Below are positions 16,656-26,215 of a DNA stretch of 64,000 bases, piece by piece (within the stretch, counting starts at the first letter, position 1; each line of letters begins with the position of its first letter). Under the pieces are notes generated by a model, which did not search any database, was not told the origin of the DNA, and saw only the letters and a list, made by a program, of their open reading frames with translations. The stretch comes from Liquorilactobacillus capillatus DSM 19910 (GTDB lineage: Bacteria; Bacillota; Bacilli; Lactobacillales; Lactobacillaceae): the NCBI RefSeq assembly GCF_001434915.1, contig NZ_AZEF01000032.1:88701-152700 (forward strand), in the 5' to 3' direction. The translations under genes and the position numbers were made by a program.

Positions 16656-16700
16656 AGCTTAACTACAAGTATTTATTAAAACTGGAGGGGAAGAGACACT

Positions 16701-17564
16701 ATGGAAGAGGTGAAAAGACAGGGCCATTTGCTAGTGGCTGAAGATATATCAGCGCTGGGCAGTCTATCGCTAACAGCTGCATTGCCATTGTTAGCCCAAT
16801 TAGGAATTCCAACAGCACTATTGCCGACAAGTATCTTATCAACTCAAAGCGAAGGTTTTGACCAGCCGGTGAGCTTAAGTACTGCTAAATGGCTACCGCG
16901 GGTTTGGAAACATTGGCAAGAGCAACAAGTCGTTCTAGATAGTGTTCTGATCGGTTATATCGGCGAGCTTGCAGTTGGAACTGAATTAAACAGTCTACTA
17001 GCAAAAATTGAGCCAACACATGTAGTTATCGATCCGGTCTTTGCTGATAATGGACAGCTGTATCCAACTTTTATAGAGCAGCATTTACAGCAATTATATC
17101 AGTTACTTAAGTGGGCTAATATCATTACACCTAACTATACGGAAGCGTGTTTTCTTGCTGCAGGACAAGTTGGTTCCCCCTTAAAGCAGCAATTTGTATT
17201 TACAGAAGCAGAGTTGCTACAAAAACTAGGGAAAATAATACTTCCTGGAGGTAAGGTAGTGATTACTGGAGTAGTAGAACAAGCGACTAACCAGATAGGC
17301 TGTATCTGGTTGGACGAAAGTGGTCAAGTTATACGAAAAATGTTTCCGCGGTTGGCAGGACATTTTTATGGCAGTGGGGACGTTTTCGCCGCTTTGCTAG
17401 CTGGTTTTACGTGGCAGGGACTGGCTTTCTCAGCAGCTATTAATGAGGCTGCCGAACTGACATATCTCGCCCTAAGGGAAACAGCGGAGACTAATAGTGA
17501 ACGGAGACTAGGCATTAGACTTAGTAGAGTGATGGCCAAGTTAGCGCAGAAAATGAATAAATAG
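16701..17564 (+). CDS. pdxK: Pyridoxal/pyridoxamine kinase
   Basis: A 287-residue ribokinase-fold kinase of the PdxY/PdxK-ThiD group that phosphorylates vitamin B6 vitamers to the 5'-phosphates. Visible are the N-terminal substrate strand with SALGSLSLTAALPLLAQLG, the mid-protein IDPVFADNG and ITPNYTEA segments (the latter diagnostic of pyridoxal kinases), and the C-terminal anion-hole motif GSGDVFAALLAG with the catalytic Asp. TGGAGGGG precedes the ATG. A hydroxymethylpyrimidine kinase role is possible, but the pairing with an ECF substrate-binding protein immediately downstream and the sequence pattern favour B6. Confidence 0.8.
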   Translation: MEEVKRQGHLLVAEDISALGSLSLTAALPLLAQLGIPTALLPTSILSTQSEGFDQPVSLSTAKWLPRVWKHWQEQQVVLDSVLIGYIGELAVGTELNSLLAKIEPTHVVIDPVFADNGQLYPTFIEQHLQQLYQLLKWANIITPNYTEACFLAAGQVGSPLKQQFVFTEAELLQKLGKIILPGGKVVITGVVEQATNQIGCIWLDESGQVIRKMFPRLAGHFYGSGDVFAALLAGFTWQGLAFSAAINEAAELTYLALRETAETNSERRLGIRLSRVMAKLAQKMNK

Positions 17565-17588
17565 CCTAGTATCTTCATGGATAAGTGG

Positions 17589-17651
17589 TATAATATTGAT
17601 TAATAATTAATGAGAAAACAATTAGTTGCCATATTTTGTTTTCTCATTTTT
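17589..17651 (+). terminator. Promoter-like -10 followed at once by an intrinsic terminator
   Basis: ATGAGAAAACA (17610-17620) and TGTTTTCTCAT (17637-17647) form a perfect stem followed by TTTTT. TATAAT at 17589-17594 sits just before it. The hairpin is simplest as the terminator of pdxK, but if the -10 is used it would terminate a very short transcript before the S-component gene. Confidence 0.7.
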
Positions 17652-17687
17652 GTATAAGTAGAGTCATGATTAAGGAGATGTTTTGAG

Positions 17688-18200
17688 ATGAAGACAAATT
17701 ATAATAAGCAGTTTTCATTAAAGCGGTTGGCACTAGTGGCGATGTTGATTGCTGTAAATGTTGTTGTGGCAAGGATCTTTTTGATTCCAATTCCAATGAC
17801 ACATGGTTATATTAATTTATGTGATGCAGGAATTTTTATTGCTGCGTTATTGTTAGGTAAACGTGCAGGGCTGGTTGTTGGTGGTTTGAGCGGTTTCTTG
17901 CTTGATTTAATTGCTGGGTACCCACAATATATGCTTTTCTCATTACTTATTCATGGCTTGGAAGGCTATGCAGCTGGGCAGCTCAGTGCTCGTAAGGGAA
18001 AAGCTGGAATTACGAGTGCTATTTTAGTCGGAGTTATTATTATGGTGGGAGGGTATTTTATCGCTGACTCTCTTCTTTACACGTTCCAAGCTGGATTAGC
18101 GGGTGTTCCAACTAACTTATTCCAAGGAATCGTGGGTGCAATGGCCGCACTCCCTGTTTACTATCGTCTGAATAGTGGTGTTATCAGTAGTAATAAATAA
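17688..18200 (+). CDS. ECF transporter S component, probably for vitamin B6
   Basis: A 170-residue membrane protein with about six hydrophobic segments, matching the size and opening helix pattern (LKRLALVAMLIAVNVVVARI) of energy-coupling-factor substrate-binding S components. It contains the typical glycine- and small-residue-rich contact helices (AALLLGKRAGLVVGGLSGFL). It would work with a shared EcfAA'T module encoded elsewhere. Substrate is inferred from position directly after the pyridoxal kinase gene, as seen for PdxU-type proteins. AAGGAG precedes the start by nine bases. Confidence 0.75.
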   Translation: MKTNYNKQFSLKRLALVAMLIAVNVVVARIFLIPIPMTHGYINLCDAGIFIAALLLGKRAGLVVGGLSGFLLDLIAGYPQYMLFSLLIHGLEGYAAGQLSARKGKAGITSAILVGVIIMVGGYFIADSLLYTFQAGLAGVPTNLFQGIVGAMAALPVYYRLNSGVISSNK

Positions 18201-18404
18201 CAATTATGTCAGTGTTAAAGCAAGTTCTGTTGAGGGGTTAGAAGATGAATAAGTATTTTTTGAAGTAAGATAGAATTGGGTTCTGGCGTGATGTATTATT
18301 TAATTTTGTTAGCTGTTTATTCGACCTATAGATCGACGGAATAAGAGTAAGTTGTTTGATGATTAACTGTGAGAATTCTAAACACGTAGGGCTGAATAGT
18401 AAGT

Positions 18405-18437
18405 ACAAAAAATTCCCTCTAAGATCTTTAGAGGGAA
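18405..18437 (-). terminator. Terminator for the minus-strand membrane-protein gene
   Basis: TTCCCTCTAA and TTAGAGGGAA form a perfect 10-bp stem; on the minus strand it is followed by six Ts (18412-18407). Confidence 0.8.
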
Positions 18438-18477
18438 GCAAGATAAGCTCTGTGTTGGATTAAGAAGCTTAAAAAGC

Positions 18478-18762
18478 TTACCATGTGCTGGTAACATAGA
18501 AACCGATGAGAGTGAGCAAGACTTGCCAAAGAGCTAAGGCTGCTTTGATTTTTGCATAACGGGAAGAACTGGAAGAAGCATAGAAGAAATGAAAGATCAA
18601 AGTCTCATTAAAGAGTGCTGTTCCAAAACTCCATAGGACAAAAACTAGCCTTGCACTCAAGGGCTCTCTGCTCAAAAAGAGGTTGATAAGGGCAATAATT
18701 GTGAAAAAGACAGTAACTGAGTAACGATTTAACAACACTAGAAACTTAGGTGGTGTCGGCAT
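18478..18762 (-). CDS. Small hypothetical membrane protein
   Basis: A 94-residue protein with three predicted membrane segments (residues 15-30, 37-57 and 74-91) and a Ser-rich turn (ASSSSSRYAK). No family recognised. It has its own terminator, and the start at 18762 has only a moderate ribosome site (AAGGGAT). It lies downstream of argF on the same strand, 75 bases away, but is probably independent of the arginine operon. Confidence 0.6.
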   Translation of the reverse strand: MPTPPKFLVLLNRYSVTVFFTIIALINLFLSREPLSARLVFVLWSFGTALFNETLIFHFFYASSSSSRYAKIKAALALWQVLLTLIGFYVTSTW

Positions 18763-18837
18763 AATATTCAGATCCCTTTTTTATCTTATAAACTAGGGTC
18801 ATAGTAACATATATCAAATTTCAAAAGCAATTTTTTG

Positions 18838-19860
18838 CTATTCAGTAAAGATACTTTCAGGAATGAATAGATTCCCCAGTGTCACAGCCATAATTGATTT
18901 AATAGCATGCATACGGTTTGCGGCCTCTTGGAAAACAAGGGCCTGTTTGCTTTGGAAGACATCATCTGTTATTTCAAGTGCATCCAGTTGGTACTTGTGC
19001 AGTAATTGGGCCCCGATTGTAGTGTGTGTATCATGGAAAGCTGGAAGACAGTGAAGGATAATGGTGCTCTTTTTTCCAGTTTGAGCTAGCAGCTTGGGAT
19101 TGATCTGATAAGGAAGTAATAACTTGATACGTTCAGCATAATCGACTTCTTCACCCATTGAGACCCAGACATCGGTGTAGAGAGCATCAGCTCCTTTAGC
19201 AGCAGCTGCCGGATCAGTAGTAATCAATAGTTTGGCGCCGCTTCTAGCCGCCGCCTTCTGGGCAACCGCGAGGACTGCAGCTGCAGGTTGTAATTCCGTA
19301 GGAGCTCCGATATGAATGTTAACACCAAGGATAGCTCCCGTGACTAAAAGACTATTAGCAACATTGTTGTGTCCATCACCGACGTAAGTTAACGTTAATC
19401 CAGTTAAACTACCGAAATGCTCTTTAAGAGTCATAAAGTCAGCAATCATTTGTGTTGGATGCCAATCATCAGTTAGACCGTTCCAAACAGGGACACCGCT
19501 ATCCGCAGCTAGGGCTGCAACTACCTTTTGCTTAAAGCCGCGAAATTCGATCCCATCAAACATACTGCCAAGAACTTTAGCTGTATCGGCAACGGATTCC
19601 TTATTACCAAACTGGATGTCATTTTTACCGAGGAACTCAGGGTAGGCACCTAGATCGTTAGCCGCAACTGTGAAAGCAGACCGTGTTCGGGTTGAAGATT
19701 TTTCAAATAATAATGCAATATTTTTTCCAGCTAGATATTGATGTGGGATATGTTGCTCTTTTAGACTTTTGAGGTGGATAGCGAAATCAATTAAATAATT
19801 GATTTCAGCCGCAGAAAAGTCAATTTCTTTAAGAAAAGATTTGCCATAAAAATGATTCAT
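18838..19860 (-). CDS. argF: Ornithine carbamoyltransferase
   Basis: A 340-residue cytosolic enzyme joining carbamoyl phosphate and ornithine to citrulline. The carbamoyl-phosphate motif SSTRTR is at residues 55-60, and HCLPAFHD, with the active-site Cys, is near residue 276. Length equals the usual catabolic/anabolic OTCase. The start at 19860 follows GGGGG by about seven bases, whereas the frame extends 17 codons upstream into the end of argD. As the last gene of argCJBDF it is anabolic by context; no arginine deiminase genes are adjacent. Confidence 0.95.
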   Translation of the reverse strand: MNHFYGKSFLKEIDFSAAEINYLIDFAIHLKSLKEQHIPHQYLAGKNIALLFEKSSTRTRSAFTVAANDLGAYPEFLGKNDIQFGNKESVADTAKVLGSMFDGIEFRGFKQKVVAALAADSGVPVWNGLTDDWHPTQMIADFMTLKEHFGSLTGLTLTYVGDGHNNVANSLLVTGAILGVNIHIGAPTELQPAAAVLAVAQKAAARSGAKLLITTDPAAAAKGADALYTDVWVSMGEEVDYAERIKLLLPYQINPKLLAQTGKKSTIILHCLPAFHDTHTTIGAQLLHKYQLDALEITDDVFQSKQALVFQEAANRMHAIKSIMAVTLGNLFIPESIFTE

Positions 19861-19891
19861 CAGAAGACCCCCATAGTGTAGTACGGTTTTG

Positions 19892-21043
19892 TTATTGACT
19901 AATAATTGCATTCGCTAAGGTGCTTTTAATAATCTGAACTGCGTGTAGCAGCTCAGAGCCCGTTATAATGAGCGGTGGTAGCAAGCGTAAGGTGTTATCC
20001 CGTGATGAGAGGGTCAAAATACCTTGTTTTTGTAAACTAGTAATAATTTTCTCGACTTTAATATCTTCTTTAAGGTGGATACCAACCATCAGTCCTTTAC
20101 CAGAAACTTCACGCACTAATTCTAGTGGCTGAATCTCTTTTAGGAGATAATGCCATAGGAAAAGTGACTTTTGCTGGACAGACTCAAGAAATTCATGGTC
20201 TAAGATTTTTAATACAGCGGCAGCAGAGGCCATTGCTAACGGGTTACCACCAAAAGTTGTTCCGTGGCTTCCAGGTCCAAAAGCAGGAGCTAATTCAGCT
20301 TTACCGATCATTGCACCAACTGGAAGGCCGTTGGCTAGACCCTTGGCTAGGGTGACGATATCTGGATCAAGATTATAGTGCTGGTAAGCAAATAATGTTC
20401 CTGTCCGGCCAATACCGGTTTGAACTTCATCAATAATCAGAAGAACCTTTTCCTCTTTACATTTAGCTGCAACAGCTTTAAGCCATGCCGGATCACCGGT
20501 AACAACACCGCCTTCGCCCTGAATGATTTCTAAAATAACAGCGGCAAGATCAGAGGTAATCTCAGTTAGTGCTTGCGGATCGTTGTAAATAGCAAATTTA
20601 ACGTTAGGAACTAGTGGACCGAATCCTTCTTTGATTTTTGCATTACCAGTAAGTGAAAGTGAACCATAACTCCGTCCGTGGAATGAGTGGTCAAAGGCTA
20701 AAACTTTATTTTTACCACTTGCTTTACGTGCTAATTTGAGAGCTGCTTCATTAGCTTCCGTCCCTGAATTACAGAAATAAACATCTTTAGCTTCGTTTTT
20801 TACTAACAACGCAGCAACCTTTTCTTGCAGTGAACTTTCATATAAGTTGGATGTGTGCCAAATCTTATCTAATTGGTCTTTAACGGCTGCTTTGATTGGA
20901 GCAGTATTATAGCCAAGATTGCAGACACCGATCCCAGCGGTTAAGTCAAGGTATTGTTTACCGTTATTGTCAGTTAAAGTAACCCCGTTACCTTTTACTA
21001 GTTCAAATGGAAAACGTTTGTATGTTGGAAAAAGATGCTTCAT
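19892..21043 (-). CDS. argD: Acetylornithine aminotransferase
   Basis: A 383-residue PLP-dependent class III aminotransferase converting N-acetylglutamate semialdehyde to N-acetylornithine. Seen are the phosphate-binding [15 protein letters not shown], the [10 protein letters not shown] motif, the [13 protein letters not shown] motif, and [16 protein letters not shown] with the PLP-binding Lys. Its ATG lies two bases after the argB stop, consistent with translational coupling. Confidence 0.95.
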   Translation of the reverse strand: MKHLFPTYKRFPFELVKGNGVTLTDNNGKQYLDLTAGIGVCNLGYNTAPIKAAVKDQLDKIWHTSNLYESSLQEKVAALLVKNEAKDVYFCNSGTEANEAALKLARKASGKNKVLAFDHSFHGRSYGSLSLTGNAKIKEGFGPLVPNVKFAIYNDPQALTEITSDLAAVILEIIQGEGGVVTGDPAWLKAVAAKCKEEKVLLIIDEVQTGIGRTGTLFAYQHYNLDPDIVTLAKGLANGLPVGAMIGKAELAPAFGPGSHGTTFGGNPLAMASAAAVLKILDHEFLESVQQKSLFLWHYLLKEIQPLELVREVSGKGLMVGIHLKEDIKVEKIITSLQKQGILTLSSRDNTLRLLPPLIITGSELLHAVQIIKSTLANAIISQ

Positions 21044-21045
21044 TT

Positions 21046-21792
21046 TTAATCCTCCCCTTCCTGAGTAATGAGTGTCCCAGTAGTTGTTAATTTATTTGTG
21101 ATCGCAACATGCTTTACGCCTGTTTGGAAAGCTTGGAATGCAGCGGTTATTTTGGGTTGCATCCCATTTAAAATAATTTTTTGCTTCTGCAAGTGGTGTG
21201 CAGTCGTGAGTGAGAGCTTAGGTACTAGTTGACCCTTGTTCAAAACGCCAGGAACATCAGTCATGAGATAAAGTGCAGTCGCATTCAATAGACTTGCGAT
21301 GGCAGCAGCTGCTGTATCTGCATTGACATTAAGCCACTGATGTTCAGTTGTCAACGCAAGTGGTGCGATGACACCGACATGAGTTGACAGCAACTGCTCT
21401 AACAACTTTTTATTAACATTCTTAATCTTACCAACGTAACCATAGCGCTCTTTATCTAAGAAATCTCCTTGCAAAAGATGGTCATCAGCTGCATTCAAGC
21501 CGAGCGCGGGAATTGCATTGGCAGTTAGTTCTTGTAATAGAAGTGGCTGTGTTTTGCCCAATAAGACCATCCGTGTAAGGTTGAGTGTCTGTTCATCAGA
21601 AACGCGCAATCCGTTGAGCTTGCGGACTGGTAATTTTAGTTGTAAAGATAGTTTAGAGACAGTCGAACCACCGCCATGGACAAGGATAATTTTCTTTCCC
21701 GCGGCCATCCAGGTTTTTAATTGGCAGTAGAATTCTGTAGTTAGCTGGTTAATTGTATTTCCACCGATTTTGATAACAATAAAATCTTTCAT
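21046..21792 (-). CDS. argB: Acetylglutamate kinase
   Basis: A 248-residue amino-acid-kinase-fold enzyme phosphorylating N-acetylglutamate. The N-terminal IKIGGNTI, the second glycine loop LVHGGGSTVSKL, the RVSDEQTLNLTRMVLLGK segment and the NADTAAAAIASLL nucleotide region are typical. The protein lacks the N-terminal helix of arginine-inhibited kinases, so feedback inhibition is not expected from this subunit. The start is the ATG at 21792, with AAAGGA seven bases upstream, rather than six codons earlier. Confidence 0.93.
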   Translation of the reverse strand: MKDFIVIKIGGNTINQLTTEFYCQLKTWMAAGKKIILVHGGGSTVSKLSLQLKLPVRKLNGLRVSDEQTLNLTRMVLLGKTQPLLLQELTANAIPALGLNAADDHLLQGDFLDKERYGYVGKIKNVNKKLLEQLLSTHVGVIAPLALTTEHQWLNVNADTAAAAIASLLNATALYLMTDVPGVLNKGQLVPKLSLTTAHHLQKQKIILNGMQPKITAAFQAFQTGVKHVAITNKLTTTGTLITQEGED

Positions 21793-21853
21793 ACGGTTGT
21801 CCTTTCTCACTTATGTTAAAACAGAAACTGGCGTTAGAGTTAGCTTAACGACG

Positions 21854-23056
21854 TTAACTCCGGTAAGAAGCGTTGATTTTGACGTAATTATACGTTAGAT
21901 CACAACCCCAAGCTTGTCCTTGAGCACTACCGCTGTGTAAGTCAACTGTAATGACCACTTTAGAAGCAGCCATTGTCGTGCTAGCTTGCTTTTCATCGAA
22001 GGCAACGGCTAGGCTATGATCAACGACTAGAATGTCATTTAGCTTGATAGTTATATTTTGCGGGTCAAAGACAGCATCAACAGTGCCGATCGTACTCATG
22101 ATCCGCCCCCAGTTAGGGTCATTTCCAAAGAGTGCGGCTTTTACCAGGTTAGAGCCGACAATAGCTTTAGCGACTTTCTGTCCATCTGGCAAACTTGTTG
22201 CTCCATTAACATTAACTTCGACTAATTTAGTCGCGCCTTCACCATCAGCAGCAATTTTTTGCGCTAAGAAAGCAAGAACATGGTGAAGTGTAGCTTTAAA
22301 AACGGCGAGATCCGTGCCAGCAGTTGTCAGCTGCTTGTTTTGAGCTAAGCCATTTGCAAGAACAACCACCATATCATTCGTGGATGTATCGCCGTCAACT
22401 GTAATTTGGTTGAAGGTCTTATCCGTTAGCTCACTGGTGAGTTTTTGAAGAATAGTTAGGTCGATCGCTGCATCGGTCGTGATAAAAGCGAGCATGGTAG
22501 CCATGTTGGGGTGAATCATTCCTGAGCCCTTAGCAAAGCCTGTCATAGTGCAGGTTTTACCAGCTAGTTTGAAAGCAACACTGATTTTTTTAGCGTGAGT
22601 ATCAGTTGTCATAACTGCCTGAGTAACAGCATCACTAGTCGTTTCTTTTAATTGGGCAATTCCGGCAGTTATTTTGTCCATTGGAAGAAAGGAACCAATC
22701 AGACCGGTTGAAGCAACTCCAACTAATGAAGGCTTAATTTGTAATTTTTGCGCTACAAGTTCTTGCTCCAATAGGGCATCTTTCATGCCTTGGGAGCCGG
22801 TACATGAATTGGCAAAAACACTATTCATAATGAGAGCCTGTAATTCTTGATTAGTTGTAATTAGTTTTTTGGTCAAAGTAGTGGGGGCTGCGCAGACTTT
22901 GTTAGTGGTGTAGACGCCGGCAGCCGCCGCTGGAACTTCTGAATAGAGCCAACCGAGATCAGGGCGTTTATGCCGCATTCCTGCGTTGAGCCCATCACTG
23001 TAAAAGCCTTTGGGCCATGTAAAATTTATTTCATGATACTTTATAGTTGTTGTCAT
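21854..23056 (-). CDS. argJ: Glutamate N-acetyltransferase / amino-acid acetyltransferase
   Basis: A 400-residue ArgJ that recycles the acetyl group from N-acetylornithine to glutamate and may also use acetyl-CoA. The autoprocessing site is MATML at residues 185-189 within KGSGMIHPNMATMLAF; Thr187 becomes the nucleophile of the beta chain after self-cleavage. The ending (YNYVKINASYRS) is the standard family C-terminus. Since no argA/argE is in the operon, a cyclic acetyl pathway is implied. Confidence 0.95.
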   Translation of the reverse strand: MTTTIKYHEINFTWPKGFYSDGLNAGMRHKRPDLGWLYSEVPAAAAGVYTTNKVCAAPTTLTKKLITTNQELQALIMNSVFANSCTGSQGMKDALLEQELVAQKLQIKPSLVGVASTGLIGSFLPMDKITAGIAQLKETTSDAVTQAVMTTDTHAKKISVAFKLAGKTCTMTGFAKGSGMIHPNMATMLAFITTDAAIDLTILQKLTSELTDKTFNQITVDGDTSTNDMVVVLANGLAQNKQLTTAGTDLAVFKATLHHVLAFLAQKIAADGEGATKLVEVNVNGATSLPDGQKVAKAIVGSNLVKAALFGNDPNWGRIMSTIGTVDAVFDPQNITIKLNDILVVDHSLAVAFDEKQASTTMAASKVVITVDLHSGSAQGQAWGCDLTYNYVKINASYRS

Positions 23057-23074
23057 TGTGAAAAACTCCTTTGT

Positions 23075-24106
23075 TTACGGGAAAAGCGGCAAGAGCGGTA
23101 GGCCAGCCTCTTCTGGAAAGTTAAATAGCTGATTAAAGTTTTGCAGTGCTTGACCAGCAGCACCTTTCATTAAATTATCAATTACTGAAACAATAACGAT
23201 GGTATTGGTAACTTCATTATAGCTAAGACCGATATTGCAGTAGTTTGAACCAGTAACTTCTTTAATACTAGGGGTCTCCTCTGGCAGTAGGCGAATGAAC
23301 TTATCATGCTGATAATACTTATTAAAAGCCTGTTTAATTTTTGTTAAAGTAATGTTGGGTGCAGCTTTGACATAGATCGTTGCCATAATACCGCGAGTGA
23401 TGGGGATGAGTGTCGTGGTAAACTCGATCGCGGAAATATTTTTATTCCAAGCTTGGAGCTGTTGAACGATCTCAGGAATATGCTGGTGCTGGTTCATCTT
23501 GTATAACCATGCATTCTCATTTATAAAGGAGTAATTATTGCTGGTATTTGGCTTTTTACCAGCTCCTGAAACCCCTGATTTAGCATCAATAATGATGGTA
23601 TCTGGAATAATCATTTTCTCAATTACCAACGGTGCAAGTCCTAGTAAAGACGCCGTGGCATAGCAGCCAGGATTAGCAATATAATGTGTTGTAGGAGTTT
23701 GAAAGTCGGTTAAACCATAACACGCTTTTTGCAATTGCTCAGCTGGCGCGGCAGGTTTGTGATACCATTTTGAATAAACAGCCGGGTCCTTAAAACGAAA
23801 GTCGCCAGAAAGATCAATAACAGGAAAATTTTCTTCAATGAAAGGTCGGGCTATTTTGCTGGTAACCCCTGCTGGCGTAGCGCAAAATAAAACATCATTA
23901 CTATTCATAATTGCGACCGGATCAAACTCCTGTAACTCTAAATGCTCGTTTAGGTATGCCGGAATAGCTGTTTCAAGAAAAACTTTTTTTGACGTACCTG
24001 TGTTATGACCATAAAGGTTAAGGTGGGTGACATTTGGATGCTGTTTTAATAAGGAATACAGCACTGCACCGCTATAGCCTGTTGCCCCTAATAACCCAAC
24101 TTTCAT
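23075..24106 (-). CDS. argC: N-acetyl-gamma-glutamyl-phosphate reductase
   Basis: A 343-residue NADP-dependent reductase, the first gene of argCJBDF. The Rossmann motif GLLGATGYSG opens the protein, and the catalytic Cys is Cys148 in NPGCYAT. The Lys-rich KSGVSGAGKKP loop and the C-terminal NLMKGAAGQA segment are typical. GAAGGAG before the ATG at 24106 fixes the start, six codons inside the longer frame. Transcription is from the promoter at 24191-24163, with an arginine-type operator in the leader. Confidence 0.95.
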   Translation of the reverse strand: MKVGLLGATGYSGAVLYSLLKQHPNVTHLNLYGHNTGTSKKVFLETAIPAYLNEHLELQEFDPVAIMNSNDVLFCATPAGVTSKIARPFIEENFPVIDLSGDFRFKDPAVYSKWYHKPAAPAEQLQKACYGLTDFQTPTTHYIANPGCYATASLLGLAPLVIEKMIIPDTIIIDAKSGVSGAGKKPNTSNNYSFINENAWLYKMNQHQHIPEIVQQLQAWNKNISAIEFTTTLIPITRGIMATIYVKAAPNITLTKIKQAFNKYYQHDKFIRLLPEETPSIKEVTGSNYCNIGLSYNEVTNTIVIVSVIDNLMKGAAGQALQNFNQLFNFPEEAGLPLLPLFP

Positions 24107-24134
24107 TATTTCTCCTTCTTTCATTCATATAAAC

Positions 24135-24148
24135 TGAATAACAATTCA
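24135..24148. promoter_or_regulatory. ARG box (arginine repressor operator) in the argC leader
   Basis: TGAATAACAATTCA is a perfect fit to the ArgR/AhrC core TGAATNNNNATTCA, lying between the promoter and argC. Confidence 0.7.
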
Positions 24149-24162
24149 TTTTGTTGGTTATA

Positions 24163-24191
24163 ACTATATAATACTATATCACTTATTGCAA
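24163..24191 (-). promoter_or_regulatory. Promoter of the argCJBDF operon
   Basis: On the minus strand TTGCAA (24191-24186) and TATAGT (24168-24163) have a 17-base spacer. It lies about 55 bases before argC. Confidence 0.65.
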
Positions 24192-24225
24192 CTATTTTTT
24201 ATAAAATATCATAATAGCGTCTATT

Positions 24226-24245
24226 TATGCATATTATAATGCATA
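24226..24245. promoter_or_regulatory. Possible upstream ARG-like palindrome
   Basis: TATGCATATTATAATGCATA is almost palindromic and lies 35 bases upstream of the arg -35 element; a further half-site-like TATGAATATTAAAT occurs near 24267. Paired ARG boxes are usual for hexameric ArgR. Weaker than the box at 24135. Confidence 0.35.
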
Positions 24246-24333
24246 TACCTATTTATATCCATAATTATGAATATTAAATTGACGCATAATAAATAGACAT
24301 GAGTCGTTATACAATAACGAATAATGGATAAAC

Positions 24334-24415
24334 AAAAAAAGACTAATTTATATAATCACTAGTTGATAGCAATTTGGCTTATTGCCAAAAGAATAGTTAG
24401 TGATAACATTAGTCT
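24334..24415 (-). terminator. Terminator after acetolactate decarboxylase
   Basis: AGACTAAT (24340-24347) pairs with ATTAGTCT (24408-24415), with a second ATCACTA/TAGTGAT helix and a TTGGC/GCCAA hairpin inside; on the minus strand the stem runs into seven Ts. Confidence 0.7.
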
Positions 24416-24438
24416 TCTTTGATCTAAAGATAATTTAA

Positions 24439-25146
24439 TTATTCAGCTTTTGAAATAACGTCCGCGATATTGTCTTTCGCAAAATTATGGTCCATGAATT
24501 CCTTGTTGGTGATAGGCAGATGCTGTTCCAGTGTATCGAATAGCTGACGAGATAGCTTACCAGAAGCAATTTTAAAGTCAAGCACGTGACCGCCGATCGA
24601 ATGGTCTGCGGCTAGAAAGTGATTATGGAAGCCAGCAACAGCTGCACCATGAAATAGTGATGGAGAGTAATAGCTGATTAGTGTTCCTTCAATATTATGT
24701 GCTTCAAAGATACTCTGCTTTTGAGCAGTTGCTTCCAGTGTATCGAATGGTGGAAATGATTTCACAACGGCACGGGTCTTCACATAAGAGAAGATGCCCT
24801 TTACCTGCACTGCAAAAAAAGTATTTGCATTTTCTTTTTCTTGCAGGGCTACTGTAGCAAATTTAGCTGGAGTAGCATCCTTGAGTGTAGTTAAAAATTT
24901 AAAATCAGCAAAGTTAGCATTTGCAAAAGGCATTATAAAATCATCTTTGACAACTTTGACATTACCGAGGCTATCTGCCTGGTAAGGAATACCGTCAAGA
25001 ATTATTAGTTCACCATCTAATCCTTCACCAGTGCCAATTCCTGTATCACCATGTTGTAAAAGTTCCTTCATTGTGATCGTCCCAGTTAATAGTCCAGGAA
25101 CGAGTAAAGCTAATGTTCCATGTTGATAAAGAATATTTGTTTTCAT
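24439..25146 (-). CDS. alsD: Acetolactate decarboxylase
   Basis: A 235-residue zinc enzyme decarboxylating (S)-2-acetolactate to (R)-acetoin. The family core is present: QHGTLALLVPGLLTGTIT, LLQHGDTGIGTGEGLDGELI near residue 32, and the metal-binding pattern GFHNHFLAADHSIGGHVLDF, whose His residues and a preceding Glu coordinate zinc. The ATG at 25146, with GGAAGGA upstream, is chosen over an earlier in-frame start. It stands alone here; the butanediol-type dehydrogenase at 61354 could use its product. Confidence 0.95.
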   Translation of the reverse strand: MKTNILYQHGTLALLVPGLLTGTITMKELLQHGDTGIGTGEGLDGELIILDGIPYQADSLGNVKVVKDDFIMPFANANFADFKFLTTLKDATPAKFATVALQEKENANTFFAVQVKGIFSYVKTRAVVKSFPPFDTLEATAQKQSIFEAHNIEGTLISYYSPSLFHGAAVAGFHNHFLAADHSIGGHVLDFKIASGKLSRQLFDTLEQHLPITNKEFMDHNFAKDNIADVISKAE

Positions 25147-25501
25147 TATTCTTTTTCCTTCCATCCATATATAATATAAATTAAATAAATTTAGTAGTTT
25201 ATTTATATTGTCCCCAACATTATTAAATAATAACACATAATGAAGGTTAACTGATATTGGAGAACTTGGGCGGCTAAAAGAGCAAGTATATAATTTGAGA
25301 TATAAAGAGTGTTTAAAGGCAAACGTAGTGGAAGTGGTTACTTAGCTTGATTTTAACCAATTCTTTAGATACGATGAAACTGTATTTTGTTACAATTAAA
25401 AGTATAAATTAGTGTATAAAAAGATGTGTCATTGTATTTAATGGGAAATTCAATATATAGAAGAAATTAAGATTAATTATAAAATAAAGGAGTTAGTAAA
25501 G
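25147..25501. other. Intergenic region between alsD and the two-component system
   Basis: AT-rich divergent promoter region of about 350 bases. TTGTTA near 25388 with TATAAA-like sequences downstream may drive the regulator gene, but no confident promoter or operator could be called. Confidence 0.35.
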
Positions 25502-26191
25502 ATGAAAATTTTAGTTGTTGATGACGATAAAGATATTGTGGAATTGCTGAGTATTTATATTAAGAATGAAGGGTATGAAGTTGAAAAGGCTTATGATGGA
25601 AGAGAAGCTTTAACTAAGTTGAATACCAACCCAGACATAGCGCTGATGATTCTTGATATAATGATGCCGCACATGGATGGGATCGAGGTTATCAAGGAAA
25701 TCAGAAAGGATTCTCAGATTCCAGTTTTGATGCTGTCAGCTAAGACAGGTGACCTTGACAAGATTCAAGGCCTGATTCAGGGAGCAGATGATTATGTTAC
25801 TAAGCCGTTTAATCCGCTTGAAGTAATGGCACGCGTAAAGTCATTGTTGCGACGTTCACAACACGCAGTGACTAACGATATCCCAGATGTACTCGAAGTG
25901 GGACCACTGATCATCAAAAAAGATTCACATGAGGTTGAAACGGTTGATGGCAAGTCAATTCAGCTAACAGCGTTGGAATTCGGTATCTTATATCTACTTG
26001 CAAGTCATCCTAACCGGGTTTTTTCAGCAGATGATATTTTTGAACGGGTTTGGCAGCAAGAGTCCGTTGTATCAGCTAAAACAGTGATGGTTCATGTCAG
26101 CCATTTGCGTGATAAAATTGAAGAAGCAACTAATGGTGAGAAAGTTATCCAAACCGTTTGGGGTGTTGGGTACAAGATTGAAACACATTAG
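25502..26191 (+). CDS. OmpR-family response regulator, VanR-like
   Basis: A 229-residue regulator: receiver domain (residues 1-118) with acidic pocket Asp7-9, phosphorylated Asp52 in LDIMMPHMDG, and Lys in YVTKPFNPLE; then a winged-helix DNA-binding domain (130-229) ending WGVGYKIE. AAAGGAG precedes the ATG. It is cotranscribed with the kinase 24 bases downstream, and a carboxypeptidase gene follows, so cell-wall control is likely by analogy with VanRS-type systems. The ligand and targets are not known. Confidence 0.92.
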   Translation: MKILVVDDDKDIVELLSIYIKNEGYEVEKAYDGREALTKLNTNPDIALMILDIMMPHMDGIEVIKEIRKDSQIPVLMLSAKTGDLDKIQGLIQGADDYVTKPFNPLEVMARVKSLLRRSQHAVTNDIPDVLEVGPLIIKKDSHEVETVDGKSIQLTALEFGILYLLASHPNRVFSADDIFERVWQQESVVSAKTVMVHVSHLRDKIEEATNGEKVIQTVWGVGYKIETH

Positions 26192-26215
26192 ACTAGAAAT
26201 GGAGATGATTTCTAA

